From: Saccopteryx bilineata
Lineage: Eukaryota > Chordata > Mammalia > Chiroptera > Emballonuridae
Direction: 5' to 3'
Length of the DNA stretch: 64,000 nt
NCBI RefSeq assembly: GCF_036850765.1
Contig: NC_089498.1
Span: 75,618,305-75,682,304 of the forward strand
Positions 1-12,400 of this stretch are shown here, in pieces. The notes beneath the pieces were generated by a model. It had not been told where the DNA came from. It was given only the letters and a program-made list of their open reading frames with translations, and did no database searches. The translations under genes and the position numbers were made by a program. Position 1 is the stretch's first letter, and each line of letters starts with the position of its first letter.

Positions 1-648
1 AAACTAAATCCAAAGCTAGCAGAAGGAAATTAATAATAAAGATAAGAGCAGAAATAAAGGAAATGGAGAACAGAAAAACAATAGAAAAAAAATCAACATC
101 AACTGAGTTGGTTTGTTAGAAAAGATCAACAAAATTGACAAAACATTAAATTAAGATAAAAGAGAGAAGACTCAACTAAAATCAGAAATGAAAGAGGGGA
201 TTTTACTACCTATTCCACAGAAATAAAAAGGACTATAAAAGAACACCATGAATGATTATAGACCAACAAGGATAACCTAAAAGAAATAGGTAAATTCCTA
301 GAACCACACAATCTAACCAGACTGGATCAAAAAAAAAGAGAAAAAAAAAAAGAAACAGAAAAACAAAATCTGAACAGAGCTATAACTCTGAAAGAAACTG
401 AATCAGTAATCAAATCTTCCCAACACAAAAAAATCCAGAACCAGATGACTTCACTAGAGAATTCTAACAACCGCTTAAAGAATTAACATCAATACTCCTC
501 AAATTCTGTCAAAAAACCAGAGAAGCAAACATTCCCAAACTCATTTTATAAGGTCCCCATTACCCTAACACTAAAGCCAGACAAAGACAATACAAAAAAA
601 CTAGGACCAATATACCTGATGAATATTGATGTAGAAACAAGTTTCGAC
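1..648 (+). mobile_element. Decayed L1 ORF2 fragment (left part)
   Basis: Broken plus-strand frames show L1 ORF2 phrases: a stretch like KINKIDK, then PNSFYK and TLKPDKDN, then LMNIDV just before the mariner. Several frameshifts and stops make it non-coding. It resumes at 1549. Confidence 0.7.
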
Positions 649-649
649 A

Positions 650-1139
650 AGTAAGCTCATGTTTATTTGGTGCATGTGTGCCTATTTTTATCACTTAATG
701 TATACATACTGATGTAGCAAATTAACTAAAACAAAGTTGATTCACGTTAGTTTTTTTTTTTTTTTTTTGTATTTTTCTGAAGCTGGAAACGGGGAGGCAG
801 TCAGACAGACTCCCGCATGTGCCCAACCAGGATCCACCCGGCATGCCCACCAGGGGGCGATACTCTGCCCATCTGGGACGTCGCTCTGCCGCAATCAGAG
901 CCATTCTAGTGCCTGAAGCAGAGGCCACAGAGCCATCCTCAGTGCCCCGGCAAACTTTGCTCCAATGGAGCCTCGGCTGCGGGAGGGGAAGTGAGAGACA
1001 GAGAGGAAAGAGAGGGGGAGGGGTGGAGAAGCAGATGGGCGCCTCTCCTGTGTGCCCTGGCCGGGAATCGAACCCGGGACTCCTGCATGCCAGGCCGACG
1101 CTCTACCACTGAGCCAACTGGCCAGGGCCTCACGTTAGT
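650..1139 (+). mobile_element. Probable 5' part of mariner remnant, carrying SINE A
   Basis: It separates the two L1 halves, so it belongs to the inserted DNA, but only the part after 1139 is recognisable as mariner. No left terminal repeat is visible; this end is deleted or badly decayed. Confidence 0.4.
752..1128 (-). mobile_element. SINE A
   Basis: Inserted in the mariner remnant; target duplication tcacgttagt at 742-751 and 1129-1138. Poly(T) at left, tRNA-like head at right with intact A and B boxes. Contains the exact CTCF-core-like 13-mer at 847-859. Confidence 0.92.
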
Positions 1140-1548
1140 CTTATGTGTGAAGCGATAATGTACCCATGGCTACTGATAAAGTTCATTTACACCACTGTAA
1201 TTTTTACGAATTTCAACAAGGAAGAAATGCTACAGAAGCATGTCTGTCACATCCACCATATTCCCCGGACTTAGCACCCTCCGACTATCACTTGTTTTTG
1301 TCCTTACAAAATTTTTTTGAAGGGCAAAAAATTCAAAAATGAAGAAGATATCAAACAAGCACTGGTTCAATTTTTCACATCAAAAGATAAAACATTTTTC
1401 AAAAATAGGATATATAAATTGCCCTCACGCTGGCAAGAAATCATTAATAATAATGGCAATTATATTATTTAATAAAGTTTATTGACAGTAAGAAAAATTT
1501 GTATTTTGTTTTATTCCAAAAACGGACAGAACTTTCCAGTAGACCTTA
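1140..1548 (+). pseudogene. Mariner transposase C-terminal remnant with 3' terminal repeat
   Basis: One frame reads HPPYSPDLAPSDYHLF at 1250-1297, the mariner signature around the third catalytic Asp. A one-base shift then continues with a KNEEDIKQALVQFF-like stretch and RWQEIINNNGNYII, ending TAA near 1471. The last bases (ACGGACAGAACTTTCC and on) look like a mariner terminal repeat. It is frameshifted and 5'-deleted, so inactive. Confidence 0.8.
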
Positions 1549-1690
1549 CTAGAAAAATGAATTCAATAACACACTAAAGAGACTGTACACCAGGACCATG
1601 TGGAATTTATTCCTGAAACGCAAGGACAGCTCAACATTTGAAAATCAATCAATGCAATATATAACATTAAAAGAATGAGGTCAAACAAGT
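1549..1690 (+). mobile_element. Decayed L1 ORF2 fragment (right part)
   Basis: Resembles the L1 stretch encoding [13 protein letters not shown] and INVIYHIN, directly downstream in ORF2 of the part ending at 648. This shows that the mariner sits inside one L1 copy. Confidence 0.65.
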
Positions 1691-2787
1691 GCATGGCAGA
1701 CTGTCTCAAGAGCTGCCAAGGCAAAAAAAAAAAAAAGGTGGGAAGAAGAACCCAATCAACTCTTCTTCTCCCCACCCTAGGGTGGGGGTGGGGTCTCCCA
1801 AATTTGTTAAACTAGAGAAGCTCCAATAAAGGTATCTATTTCTATCTACCTCATATATTAAGTTTGAATTTGAACTTCCTCCAGAAGCAATGTGGAACTG
1901 TTAGGCAAGCAAGTGATAGGATCAAATTTGTGTTTTTCAAAGGTAAATTTAACAGTGTGAAGAAACTGGAGACTTGGTACCAGAGAGGTTAATTATATAG
2001 CTATCATAATCTTCCAGATGAAGAGATAAAGAGGGCCTAGATGGTAAACAAACAGCTGTAGAGAAAGGGTCATATTTTAGGAGTAATCACAGCAGGACTA
2101 GGTCCCTGACTAACCATGGTGAAGTCAGGAGTTGAGTATGATTCTGAATTACTAACTGGCATGGATAACTACTAGGTGGATGGCAATGCCATTAAAGCAA
2201 GATGAGAAAACACTGGATAGGAATGATTTTCTAGAAAAAAGAAGGATTTGGATGTGCTGCACTAACGTGACAGTGTTCTTGCCAATAAATACCACATATA
2301 TTTCAGTGTACAGGAGTACAGAAGTTCAATAAAATTAACAGTAAGGAAGACATTTGGAAACCAACTGAGAGCAAGACTGATGATCTCATAAGATGGCACA
2401 CTCCTGATATGAAACAAGACCTCACATAAGTCACTGCCTACATATAGCCTTGGTCACTTACCCATCATTCCCTTTAGTAAAGCTAAAGAAATCATAGGAC
2501 AAAGTGCCATATTTGGCCAGATGTCAGATCTCAACAACCAAGAACACATTAACAGGGAAGACAATGAAGGAACCTCAAAATGCTCTGAGTGGCAAATAAC
2601 GGTCAGACAGCCAGCCCAATTATTTCTCTTAATAAGCCAGGCAGAGCTACTCTTAGATCACTACCAAGATAACTGTAAAAGTAAGGCAGCTTAATAAACA
2701 CATCATCAATAGTGAGAATGCAGAGTAACAGCTAAAGATACTTAGATACATTATGGCATAGAAAAGTCAAGTTTAAAAGAATAGCCC
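1691..2787. other. ECD intron, no recognised feature
   Basis: AT-rich unique-looking sequence with a poly(A) run near 1723-1736 that may end a small retrocopy, and a G/C-rich knot at 1770-1795. No exon or repeat family could be assigned. Confidence 0.5.
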
Positions 2788-2973
2788 GAGGGCCTGACCT
2801 GTGGTGGCGCAGTGGATAAAGCATCAACCTGGAATGCTCAGGTCGCCAGTTCTAAACCCTGGGCTTGCCTGGTCAAGGCACATATGGGAGTTGAAGCTTC
2901 CTGCTCCTACCCCATTCTCTCTCTCTCTTTCTCTCTTCCCCTCTTTAAAATGAATAAAATCTTTAAAAAAAAG
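2788..2973 (+). mobile_element. SINE C
   Basis: Head GTGGTGGCGCAGTGGATAAA and A-rich tail; duplication gaatagccc at 2779-2787 and 2974-2982. Confidence 0.9.
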
Positions 2974-3061
2974 GAATAGCCCCAGGTTTAATAATGTTGA
3001 TATACGTTAATTTCTAAGGTAATGCCTATTAGAAAGTTTTCATCAATGTGAATGAAAATAA

Positions 3062-3417
3062 TTTTTTTTTTTTTTGTATTTTTCTGAAGTTGGAAACGAG
3101 GAGGCAGTCAGATAGACTCCCGCATGTGCCCAACCGGGATCCACTCAGCATGCTCACCAAGGGGCGATGCTCTGCCGCAATCAGAACCATTCTAGCGCCT
3201 GAGGCAGAGGCCACAGCACTATCCTCAGTGCCCGGGCCATCTTTGCTCCAGTGGAGCCTTGGCTGCGGAAGGGGAAGAGAGAGAGACAGAGAGGAAGGAG
3301 AGGGGGAAGGGTGGAGAAGCAGATGGGCGCTTCTCCTGTGTGCCCTGGCCGGGAATCGAACTCGGGACTCCTGCACACCAGGCCGATGCTCTACCACTGA
3401 GCCAACAGGCCAGGGCC
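3062..3417 (-). mobile_element. SINE A
   Basis: Duplication gaaaataa at 3054-3061 and 3418-3425. It lies 177 bases beyond the ECD exon 2 donor, sense to ECD. The CTCF-like unit is degenerate here (tcaccaaggggcg). Confidence 0.9.
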
Positions 3418-3510
3418 GAAAATAAATTTTTTAAGGGCTCAACTGAAAATAGGCAAGCATCACTAATCTAAAAAGTTCAGAATATAAATCTGAGAACACT
3501 GAATAAATTA

Positions 3511-4728
<1,218 letters not shown>

Positions 4729-4730
4729 TA

Positions 4731-4807
4731 TACTGCTCACAAAAATTAGGGGATATTTCAAAATGAATATGAAGCTAGAAAATGTCCCCTAATTTTTGCG
4801 AGCAGTA
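4731..4807. mobile_element. 77-bp MITE (Tc1/mariner type)
   Basis: 28-base inverted ends match at 26 positions (left tactgctcacaaaaattagg, right its inverse with two changes). A TA flanks each side (4729-4730, 4808-4809). Only about 20 bases lie between the arms, so it encodes nothing; TA target choice and size fit a non-autonomous Tc1/mariner derivative. Confidence 0.85.
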
Positions 4808-5173
4808 TAATTTACCCGGCTTTCTAACGGACAAATAACATGAGGTCAGGAGGAACCTGCATCTTCTAACCAGACATCCATTCACCAGTCTATCCAAATT
4901 ATCATTTGGCCTTTCAACCCAGAGGGACAGACAATAATTCTAGCCACCTACTCACCTATAATGCCAAGCACACCTTATTATGAGAATTCAGTGTCAGAAC
5001 CAGAAGGGACTTTGAGGTCACTCGAGCTAACTCCTTTACTGTGCAGATGAGAAAACCGGGAGAAGAGAGAGAGAGAAGCGACCAAGCAGCAGAGGCCTGG
5101 CTTGTGGTTTAGGGCCCTTCACTCCGATAAGTTCCCTCCCTCCATGTGACAAAATGAAGCCAATTTTTCTTAC

Positions 5174-5400
5174 GGTTCTAGAACCTCTCCCACACGTCCC
5201 TGCTGCGGCACCTTTCCTCAGCCGCCCCTCCCACCGCGCGAGCCTGTCTGGATCAGCCAGCAGTCGCCGAAGTCCGGCCCTAGGCTTGGTCCAGACGCCT
5301 GTCTGGAACTTGAGAACGACGGAAGGGCTGAAAGTCAGAAATCGCTCAGGGCCGGAACTCTCAACTTCGTCGCAGATGCGTTTCTGCGGGAGCATTCGGC
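5174..5400 (-). other. ECD: Candidate ECD non-coding first exon
   Basis: ECD needs an upstream 5' UTR exon, because the exon with its start codon begins at a splice acceptor. On the minus strand a good donor (AACC|GTAAGA) ends at 5174 inside the CpG-rich interval. The start near 5400 is a guess. No protein evidence is possible, so this is inference from position and one splice motif. Confidence 0.35.
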
Positions 5401-5624
5401 GGGTGCCCGGCTGTTGTCGTCACTTCCGTCCCGGTGGGGAAGTGGCAAAGGCCGAGGACTTGGGAGGTGGGGAACTAGAGGAGGTGGCGGTCCGGAGTCT
5501 GGGCGACGGGCGTGACGGGGCTGAAAGGTGGCGGGAGGGGGCCGGGCAGGAGCCGGCGGGAGGGCCAGGCCTCGAGGCCCCCACCCAGGTTTGCCGGAGC
5601 CGGCCGCGATTGAGACGGAGGAGG

Positions 5625-5671
5625 ATGATCTCCAGATACACTCGGAAGGCGGTACCGCAGAGCTTGGAGCT
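5625..5671 (+). CDS. FAM149B1: FAM149B1 coding exon 1
   Basis: Encodes residues 1-15 and two bases of Leu16; donor CT|GTGAGT. The ATG at 5625 has A at -3. The frame is open upstream as well (there is an ATG at 5154), but the family's conserved N-terminus begins at this Met, so 5625 is chosen. The 5' UTR probably lies in the CpG-rich stretch just upstream; its start cannot be fixed from sequence. Confidence 0.93.
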
Positions 5672-8600
5672 GTGAGTGGACTGCTCAGCCATCCCAGCCG
5701 CGGCCAGGGGAGGCGAGGTGGGGCGCGGGAGCTGGGGACCCTTCGTGATCAATCCCTCGCGCCTTTCCTTTCCCTTCCCGGGCGGGAGAAAGAAAATTTT
5801 CTTCGGAATTTTCTCCTTCCAGCCTTGTCGGAGAGTTTGTCCCTTCTACCTAACATCTTCAACTAAGGGCGTGCCACCTGTGCTATTCCAGGGCCTGGCC
5901 CTATTGGGCTGCCCTTCCCGAACTCAGGCCTCCTAAAGCATTTGTAGTTTCCGCAGTGCTTTATGCCCCACGGTCAATGACCACTGACAACTCAAGAAGA
6001 TACTAAGAGCTGACTATTACAATAAAGTTGAATATATCTAGTGCCAGGCACTGTGCAAAGCTGCTTACGTTTATTGGCTCACTTAATTCTGTTCAACAAG
6101 GATAGCAGATGGGGGTTGTTATTTTGCATTCTACAGATTAAGATTCCAGATTTAAAGATTGTAGCATGCCAAAGATTGGTCAACCAGAAAGTGGTGGGGC
6201 TGAGTACAAACCTGGTGTCAATCTGATTCTGAAGCCTGTGATCACAACCATTACACATACTGCCTCCTCATCTCTACAATTAAGCATCAGAATCTGTAAG
6301 GACCCGCTTTGTTTTGAGACTTTAAAGAGCAAGTATTTATATTTCTGTCCCCCCACCCCCACTCCTAGTATTGTAATTTAGTAAGTAGTAATAATGTCAC
6401 ACATGTATTAATGCTTACACTTTCAGTAAGACTTCCACATCTTGATCCTTGTAACAACTCTAAGATGGGTGATTTTTTTTCAGAAGCTGCTATGATCTAT
6501 ACCTTACACATTTTTTTTTTTTCCCCCCATTTTTCTGAAGCTGGAAACAGGGAGAACGCTAGGCCGACGCTCTACCGCTGAGCCAACCGGCCAGGGCACG
6601 TTACACATTTTAAGATTACATAACCAATAAGTTTTGAGCTTGGGCTTTTTAACTCCAAATTCCCTCCACCCTTTTCTTCCAATGAGCTATGTAATTTTAG
6701 CAACCATACTATTTATTAATAATAACTGTACATGGTAATAACAAGCTTGTTATTTTTCAGTCACATCTGGGTTTCTGGCTAGGCTCTTTTCTGGCTGTGT
6801 GACTTTAAGCAAATGACTAAACTTTTTTATCTTTCACGTCTGTAATATAGGAATAAGACATTATCCAAAAACATATCTAATGTGATGGCACAGAGTTTGA
6901 CACATTTTTGGTCCTCAGAAAATGGTAATTTCCTAGTGCCTATCCATCTTTACTTGGTACAATAGCCATACCTATAAAGAAAATCAGTCTAGGATCTCTC
7001 CTTGCCTTTCAGAAATTTATTATCTACTAAGTAATGGGATAGCTACACAGTAGCAATTCGAACAAGCTTTTTAGAAACTAGGGAGAAGAAAGCCATTTCC
7101 TAATAAAGCAAACAGAGCTTAGCTAAAAATTTGCTGTTATAATAAATTCTGATCATTCTGAGAGCAAAATATTATCTTTTATGGAAAAAGTGTTGATAGG
7201 CACTTAATGAGCCAGAATTACTGACCCAGTATGTTACTTGTGTTCTCTTATTAATTTGATACTCCCTAAATCTAACTCTCCCAAAAAGTCTTTGGAGGAG
7301 TCAGAGTGATGTAAATAATGAAGATAATGAGAATTAAATGCATCTAAAAGACCGTAAATTAAAAGGTATTTTTATTTTAGGTGTTAAAATGATAATTTGC
7401 TTTGAAGCAGTAACTTTAGTTTTCTTCCTAACACTTCCAAACTATAAATGTTAAAAAAGAGTCTGGCCCTGGCCAGTTGGCTCAGCGGTAGAGCGTCAGC
7501 CTGGCATGCAGGAGTCCTGGGTTCGATTCCCGGCCAGGGCATACAGGAGAAGCGCCCATCTGCTTCTCCACCCCTCCCCCTCTCCTTCCTCTCTGTCTCT
7601 CTCTTCCCCTCCCGTAGCCAAGGCTCCACTGGAGCAAAAGTTTCCCTGGGCGCTGAGGATGGCTCTGTGGCCTCTGCCTCAGGTGCTAGAGAATGGCTCT
7701 GATTGCGGCAGAGCGACGCCCCCTGGTGGGCATGCTGGGTGGATCCCGGTCGGGCGCATGCGGGAGTCTGTCTGACTGCCTCCCTGTTTCCAACTTCGGA
7801 AAAATACAAAAAAAAAAAAAAAAAGAGTCTGGAAAAAGAGTGATTTTCAACATACAGCTTAACATTTTTAATGTCAAATTTCAAACACAAATACATAGTA
7901 AATTTAATGAGCCACCACTTACCCACATTAAAGTTATCAAAAAATTTTTTCCTTTGCCTGACCTGTGGTGGCGCAGTGGATAAAGCGTCGACCTGGAAAT
8001 GCTGAGGTCGCCGGTTCGAAACCCTGGGCTTGCCTGGTCAAGGCACATATGGGAGTTGATGCTTCCAGCTCCTCCCCCCTTCTCTCTTTCTCTGTCTCTC
8101 TCCTCTCTAAAATGAATAAATAAAATAAAAAAAAAAATTTTTTTTTCCTTTAAGTCATTTTTAATTACAGTTGACGTACATTATAAAATTTTAATATATT
8201 TTGCTTCATCTATATATATATTTTTGTTCCTCATCTGTGAAATAAGGAAGCAAAACTCCTGATACTATTACTTTATTCCTATATACTTGAGTATGCATCT
8301 TTAAAAATTATAGACATTTTCTGTGTAACCACAATGTTGTTATTAAATTTAATATTTCTTTGGTATTATCTAACTGTTACTCCATAATCCACATTCTCTG
8401 ACAGACTAAAATATGTATTAAGTTTCTGTTTTGTAGCTGGAGTCCACATTTCTGATCCCTACCACTGTTTCAAAGACAAGCTTTTGGTTGTAGGATCACT
8501 GAACAAGAGAAGTACAAATAGCTCTGCATAATTCCATCCCCACCATTTAAGAAATCATTTAAAGTGCAGGCTTAGCTGACTGGACCCCTAGGTTTATGTT

Positions 8601-9383
8601 TGTATACAAAAAGTGGTACAGTTTGCTAAAATCTCAAACTATTCATTTACTCTGAGAATCCTCAGAGCCAGACTACTTGGATTTGAATCCTGGTTCCATC
8701 ACTTACTGGCCCTATGACCATAAGCAGCATACTTAATCCCTCTGTGCCTCAGTGTCCTTTCCTGTGAAATAAGAGTTTTAAAGATTTATAATAAACATAT
8801 ATTCAATAAAAGGCCCTGGGAAGACCTCTTGTAAAGAAACCTGTGTAACTTTAACCTATCCTATTTCCTAAATTTATTTAACTGAAGAATAAAAGGAAAA
8901 TCTACTGGAGATGATTAGGACTGGAATATATAATAATTAACCCCATAGTTTATGCTCATATACATGTTGAACTCTACAGCAGTACTGTCAAATAGAATAT
9001 AATACAAGCCACGTATATAATTTTAAATTCCAAGTAGTCACATTAAAGAATTAGTAGATGCCTCTGGCCTCAAAGCAGTGCCCACAGCTCCCCTGCTGTA
9101 GGTACCAAACCAGAGGCTGTGACATCCTGAAATGAGAGAAGCTATGAGGAAAAAAAAAAAAATAGAAACAGGTGAAATTAATTTTCTTATTTTTATTTTG
9201 AAATAATTATAGACTCACAGGAAGTTACAATAGTAATACATGGAGTCCCATGAACAATTCACCCAGCTTTGCCCAATGATGACATGTTATAGTAGGTTTT
9301 AAAGCCTGGAAACTGACATTGGTACAATACTGCTAACTAGACTATAGACCTTAATTCACTTTTCACCAGTTTTTATATCCATT

Positions 9384-9430
<47 letters not shown>

Positions 9431-12400
9431 ATACAAAGTTCTGTGCAGTTTAGTCTCATATACAAATTTGTGTAACCACCAGTAAAATCAAGATAGAAAT
9501 TTCATCACCACCAAGGAACTGTCTTGTGTGCCCTTTCTACTCACATCCACTCCTCTCTCCATCTCCTGATAACCACTAATCTTTTCTTTCCCTCTATAGT
9601 TTTGTCATTTTTTTTTTTTTTTTTATGAAGCTGGAAACGGGGAGAGACAGACAGACTCCTGTATGCGCCCGACCGGGATCCACCCGGCACGCCCACCGGG
9701 GGGCGATGCTCTGCCCCTCTGGAGCGTCGCTCTGTCGCGACCAGAGCCACTCTAGCGCCTGGGGCAGAGGCCAAGGAGCCATCCCCAGCGCCCGGGCATC
9801 TTTGCTCCAATGGAGCCTTGGCTGCGGGAGGGGAAGAGAGAGACAGAGAGGAAGGAGGGGGGGGTAGAGAAGCAAATGGGCGCCTCTCCTGTGTGCCCTG
9901 GCCGGGAATCGAACCCGGGTCCCCCGCACTCCAGGCCAACGCTCCACTGCTGAGCCAACCGGCCAGGGCCTAGTTTTGTCATTTTTTAATGTTATATAAA
10001 TGGAATCATATAGAATGTAACCTTTTGAGATTGGCTTTTTTCACTAAGCGTGATACCCTTGCAATCCATCTAAGTTGTTGCATGTATCAATAGTTCACTC
10101 CTTTTCTTTTTTTTCTGGATCATATTCCATTGTGTGTATATAGCAGAGTTTAACCCTTCACCCATCAAAAGACATTTCACTTATTTCCAGTTTTATTAAA
10201 ATGATGCCCAAGATTACAATAGCTAGGTCTTACAGTAAATGCATGTGTTTAATTTTATAGAAAAACCAAAACTTCGAGAGTGGGTCTACCATTTTACATT
10301 CCCACCAGCAATATATGAGACATCACTTTCTCCATATCCTTCCTGCATTTTGTGTTATGACCATATTTTATTTTAGCTATTCTAATAGTTGCGTGGTTAT
10401 TATACCTTATTATATTTTTTATTTGCAGTGAAGTTAGTATTAAGAATACATTTTGTTTAACTCAACATATCCAAAACATCACTTTAACATAATCAAGGCA
10501 AAATAATTAGTGAAATACTGCACATTCTTGTACTAAGAGTTCAAAGTCCTGTGTGTTTTATTATTAAAATTATCTGTGCATCTCATTTCTGACCAACCAC
10601 ATATTAACTACTAGTGGCTAATGTATTGGACAATGCAGTTCTAGAGCAGCAAGAAGTAGGTGACTAACTTCTAGACTAAGTTTCTTAAAAGTATATTTTT
10701 GTTTAAAGGAAATACAACTTTCTTTTTATCCTTCACAGGAAAGGAATAACAAAATGTGCTCTTAAACATCCCCTTCCAGAGCAGGTGGATGAAATTTCCT
10801 CTCCCAACGATATCCATGAAAAAGACATAAGTTCCCAAAGGTATAACACAGAGTGTACTTATTTGCTTTTATACTTGATAACGGCAAGGGTTTTATTTTT
10901 TAGTCTAAGCTTGGTATCAAGCCTTACATTAATGAAACAAAACCAATTTTACCCCTTTCATTACTATTTATTTTCAATCTGGAACAACTAATGGGAAAGA
11001 TCATACTTATTTTCACAACCTTTGAAAAGCAGTATTATAAAGTAGTTAAAAGTATAGACTCAGAAGGAGTTCAGCAGATGTGATTTTTAATCCTGGTCTG
11101 TCAGTTATTAGCTGAACACTAGTGCAAGTTACTTACCTGATAATTGTATCTCTTAAAGGTGTTGTGAAAATAAATGAGATAAAGTATGCAAAACTTGGCA
11201 CAGTGCTTGGCGAATAATAAATGCTGGGTAAATGTTAGCTACTTGCGTTTTTTAAGAAAGAGAACAGAGGAGACTATAACTTCAAAGAGGATTCTGAGAA
11301 ACAATGTGGTATAGAAAAAATTAGTCATAAAACTTAGTTTCAAAACCTGGAACTAAATTTCAGATTCTTTGCTTTAAAATGGGTTTGAGTTCTGCACCAC
11401 CAGGTGGTTGTGAGAATAAAATGGGATTAATATTTGTAGAAGTGCTTGGTAAACTGAAAGTGCCATACAAGTTCAGATATTAACAATATTTCTGAAATGT
11501 CCAGTTGTCAGAGGCACATGTTATAGGTGGAATGTTAAAGTATTCATTATAACCTGTAACTAGAATTCTGTACAATGACTGCCATCAATTCTATAGGAAC
11601 TAGTGAGGACTTTTTCATGATGTTTAAATATTGAGTTCTTCATTCATTTTTGCTTCTTTGGATATATATTTGTACATATGATTATCACCTAATTCCTGAA
11701 TAGTTAATGTTGCAGAAACTTGAAGAAATATAAGAATTTTTCCATTTTCTCTCCTCCTTCCAAATTCTGCATTTAGTGAATCTGATTCCACACAAGAATC
11801 ATCTTTTACATCAGCTGACACTGGAAATTCAAGTTCTGCTTTTCCAAGTTATACAGGCACAGGGATCTCTACTGAAGGCAGCTCGGACTTCTCCTGGGGA
11901 TATGGTGTGAGTTGTATGTTACTGGTCTGATGGAGCACTTGGGAGGTTATTCTGGGAGTTTGGATTTGTCAGTATTTTTCATTCCTTCACTCTCCTGCCT
12001 TGTTTCTTTACATTTTAATACTTAAGTTTACTACACTTTATAACATTTATAAAGAAGCATCAGTCTTCACCCTCTCAGTATTTGATTTTTTTATAGATAT
12101 AGCAGTTGATTTTTAGATATGCTTACTTAGTGTTTGACTTAAACAGTTGTGGGTTAGTATGGATCAGGGCCCTGAACTTACTCCTTTTGCTGTGCTCTGT
12201 TCACTAATGTGGCTTTCCACCAATGTAACACTAATATCACTTTGTTTAAACTGATTTTGAAAGTTTATTATTAAGCCATTATACACTGGGAAAATGTTCA
12301 TGATATATTGTTAAATGAAAAAAAACAGGTTAAAAAGAATTTTTATAGTTCTAATTTTATTTTACATATACTTTTGCTTATATGTATTAGAAAAAGGACT

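Larger units (their letters stand above)
5170..5760. promoter_or_regulatory. CpG-rich divergent promoter of ECD and FAM149B1
   Basis: This is the only long GC- and CpG-rich unique stretch in the window and lies between two head-to-head genes. An ETS/GABPA-type ACTTCCG sits at 5422-5428 beside a half-CRE (GTCGTCAC), and CGGAAG occurs at 5643. No TATA box is obvious. Both genes are housekeeping-like, so a shared bidirectional promoter is the natural reading; transcription starts cannot be mapped from sequence. Confidence 0.75.
9185..10435 (-). repeat. Older L1 3' end (minus), carrying SINE A
   Basis: Phrases such as GGAATCATATAGAATGTAAC, CCATTGTGTGTATAT and TTTACATTCCCACCAGCAAT are L1 3'-region sequence read backwards. 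It sits inside the MER1-like element. Confidence 0.8.
8980..10638 (+). mobile_element. MER1-like hAT element, split by two insertions
   Basis: Left part 8980-9057 (CAGTACTGTCAAATAGAATA), short middle 9163-9184 (GAAACAGGTGAAATTAATTT) and right part 10436-10638 (CTAGTGGCTAATGTATTGGA) follow MER1 consensus order as I recall it. Possible 8-base duplications ctctacag (8972-8979) and ttctagag (10639-10646) match at 6 of 8. It holds a short poly(A) retrocopy and an L1 tail. Confidence 0.75.

Noticed and set aside
5154..5624. N-terminal extension of FAM149B1 from an upstream ATG at 5154
   Set aside because: The frame is open only because of GC richness. It matches nothing I know in the family, and the conserved N-terminus starts at 5625.
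7465..7540. tRNA genes
   Set aside because: The A/B-box pairs belong to SINE heads (dozens of copies with SINE bodies and target duplications); acceptor-stem pairing and a proper 3' end are missing.
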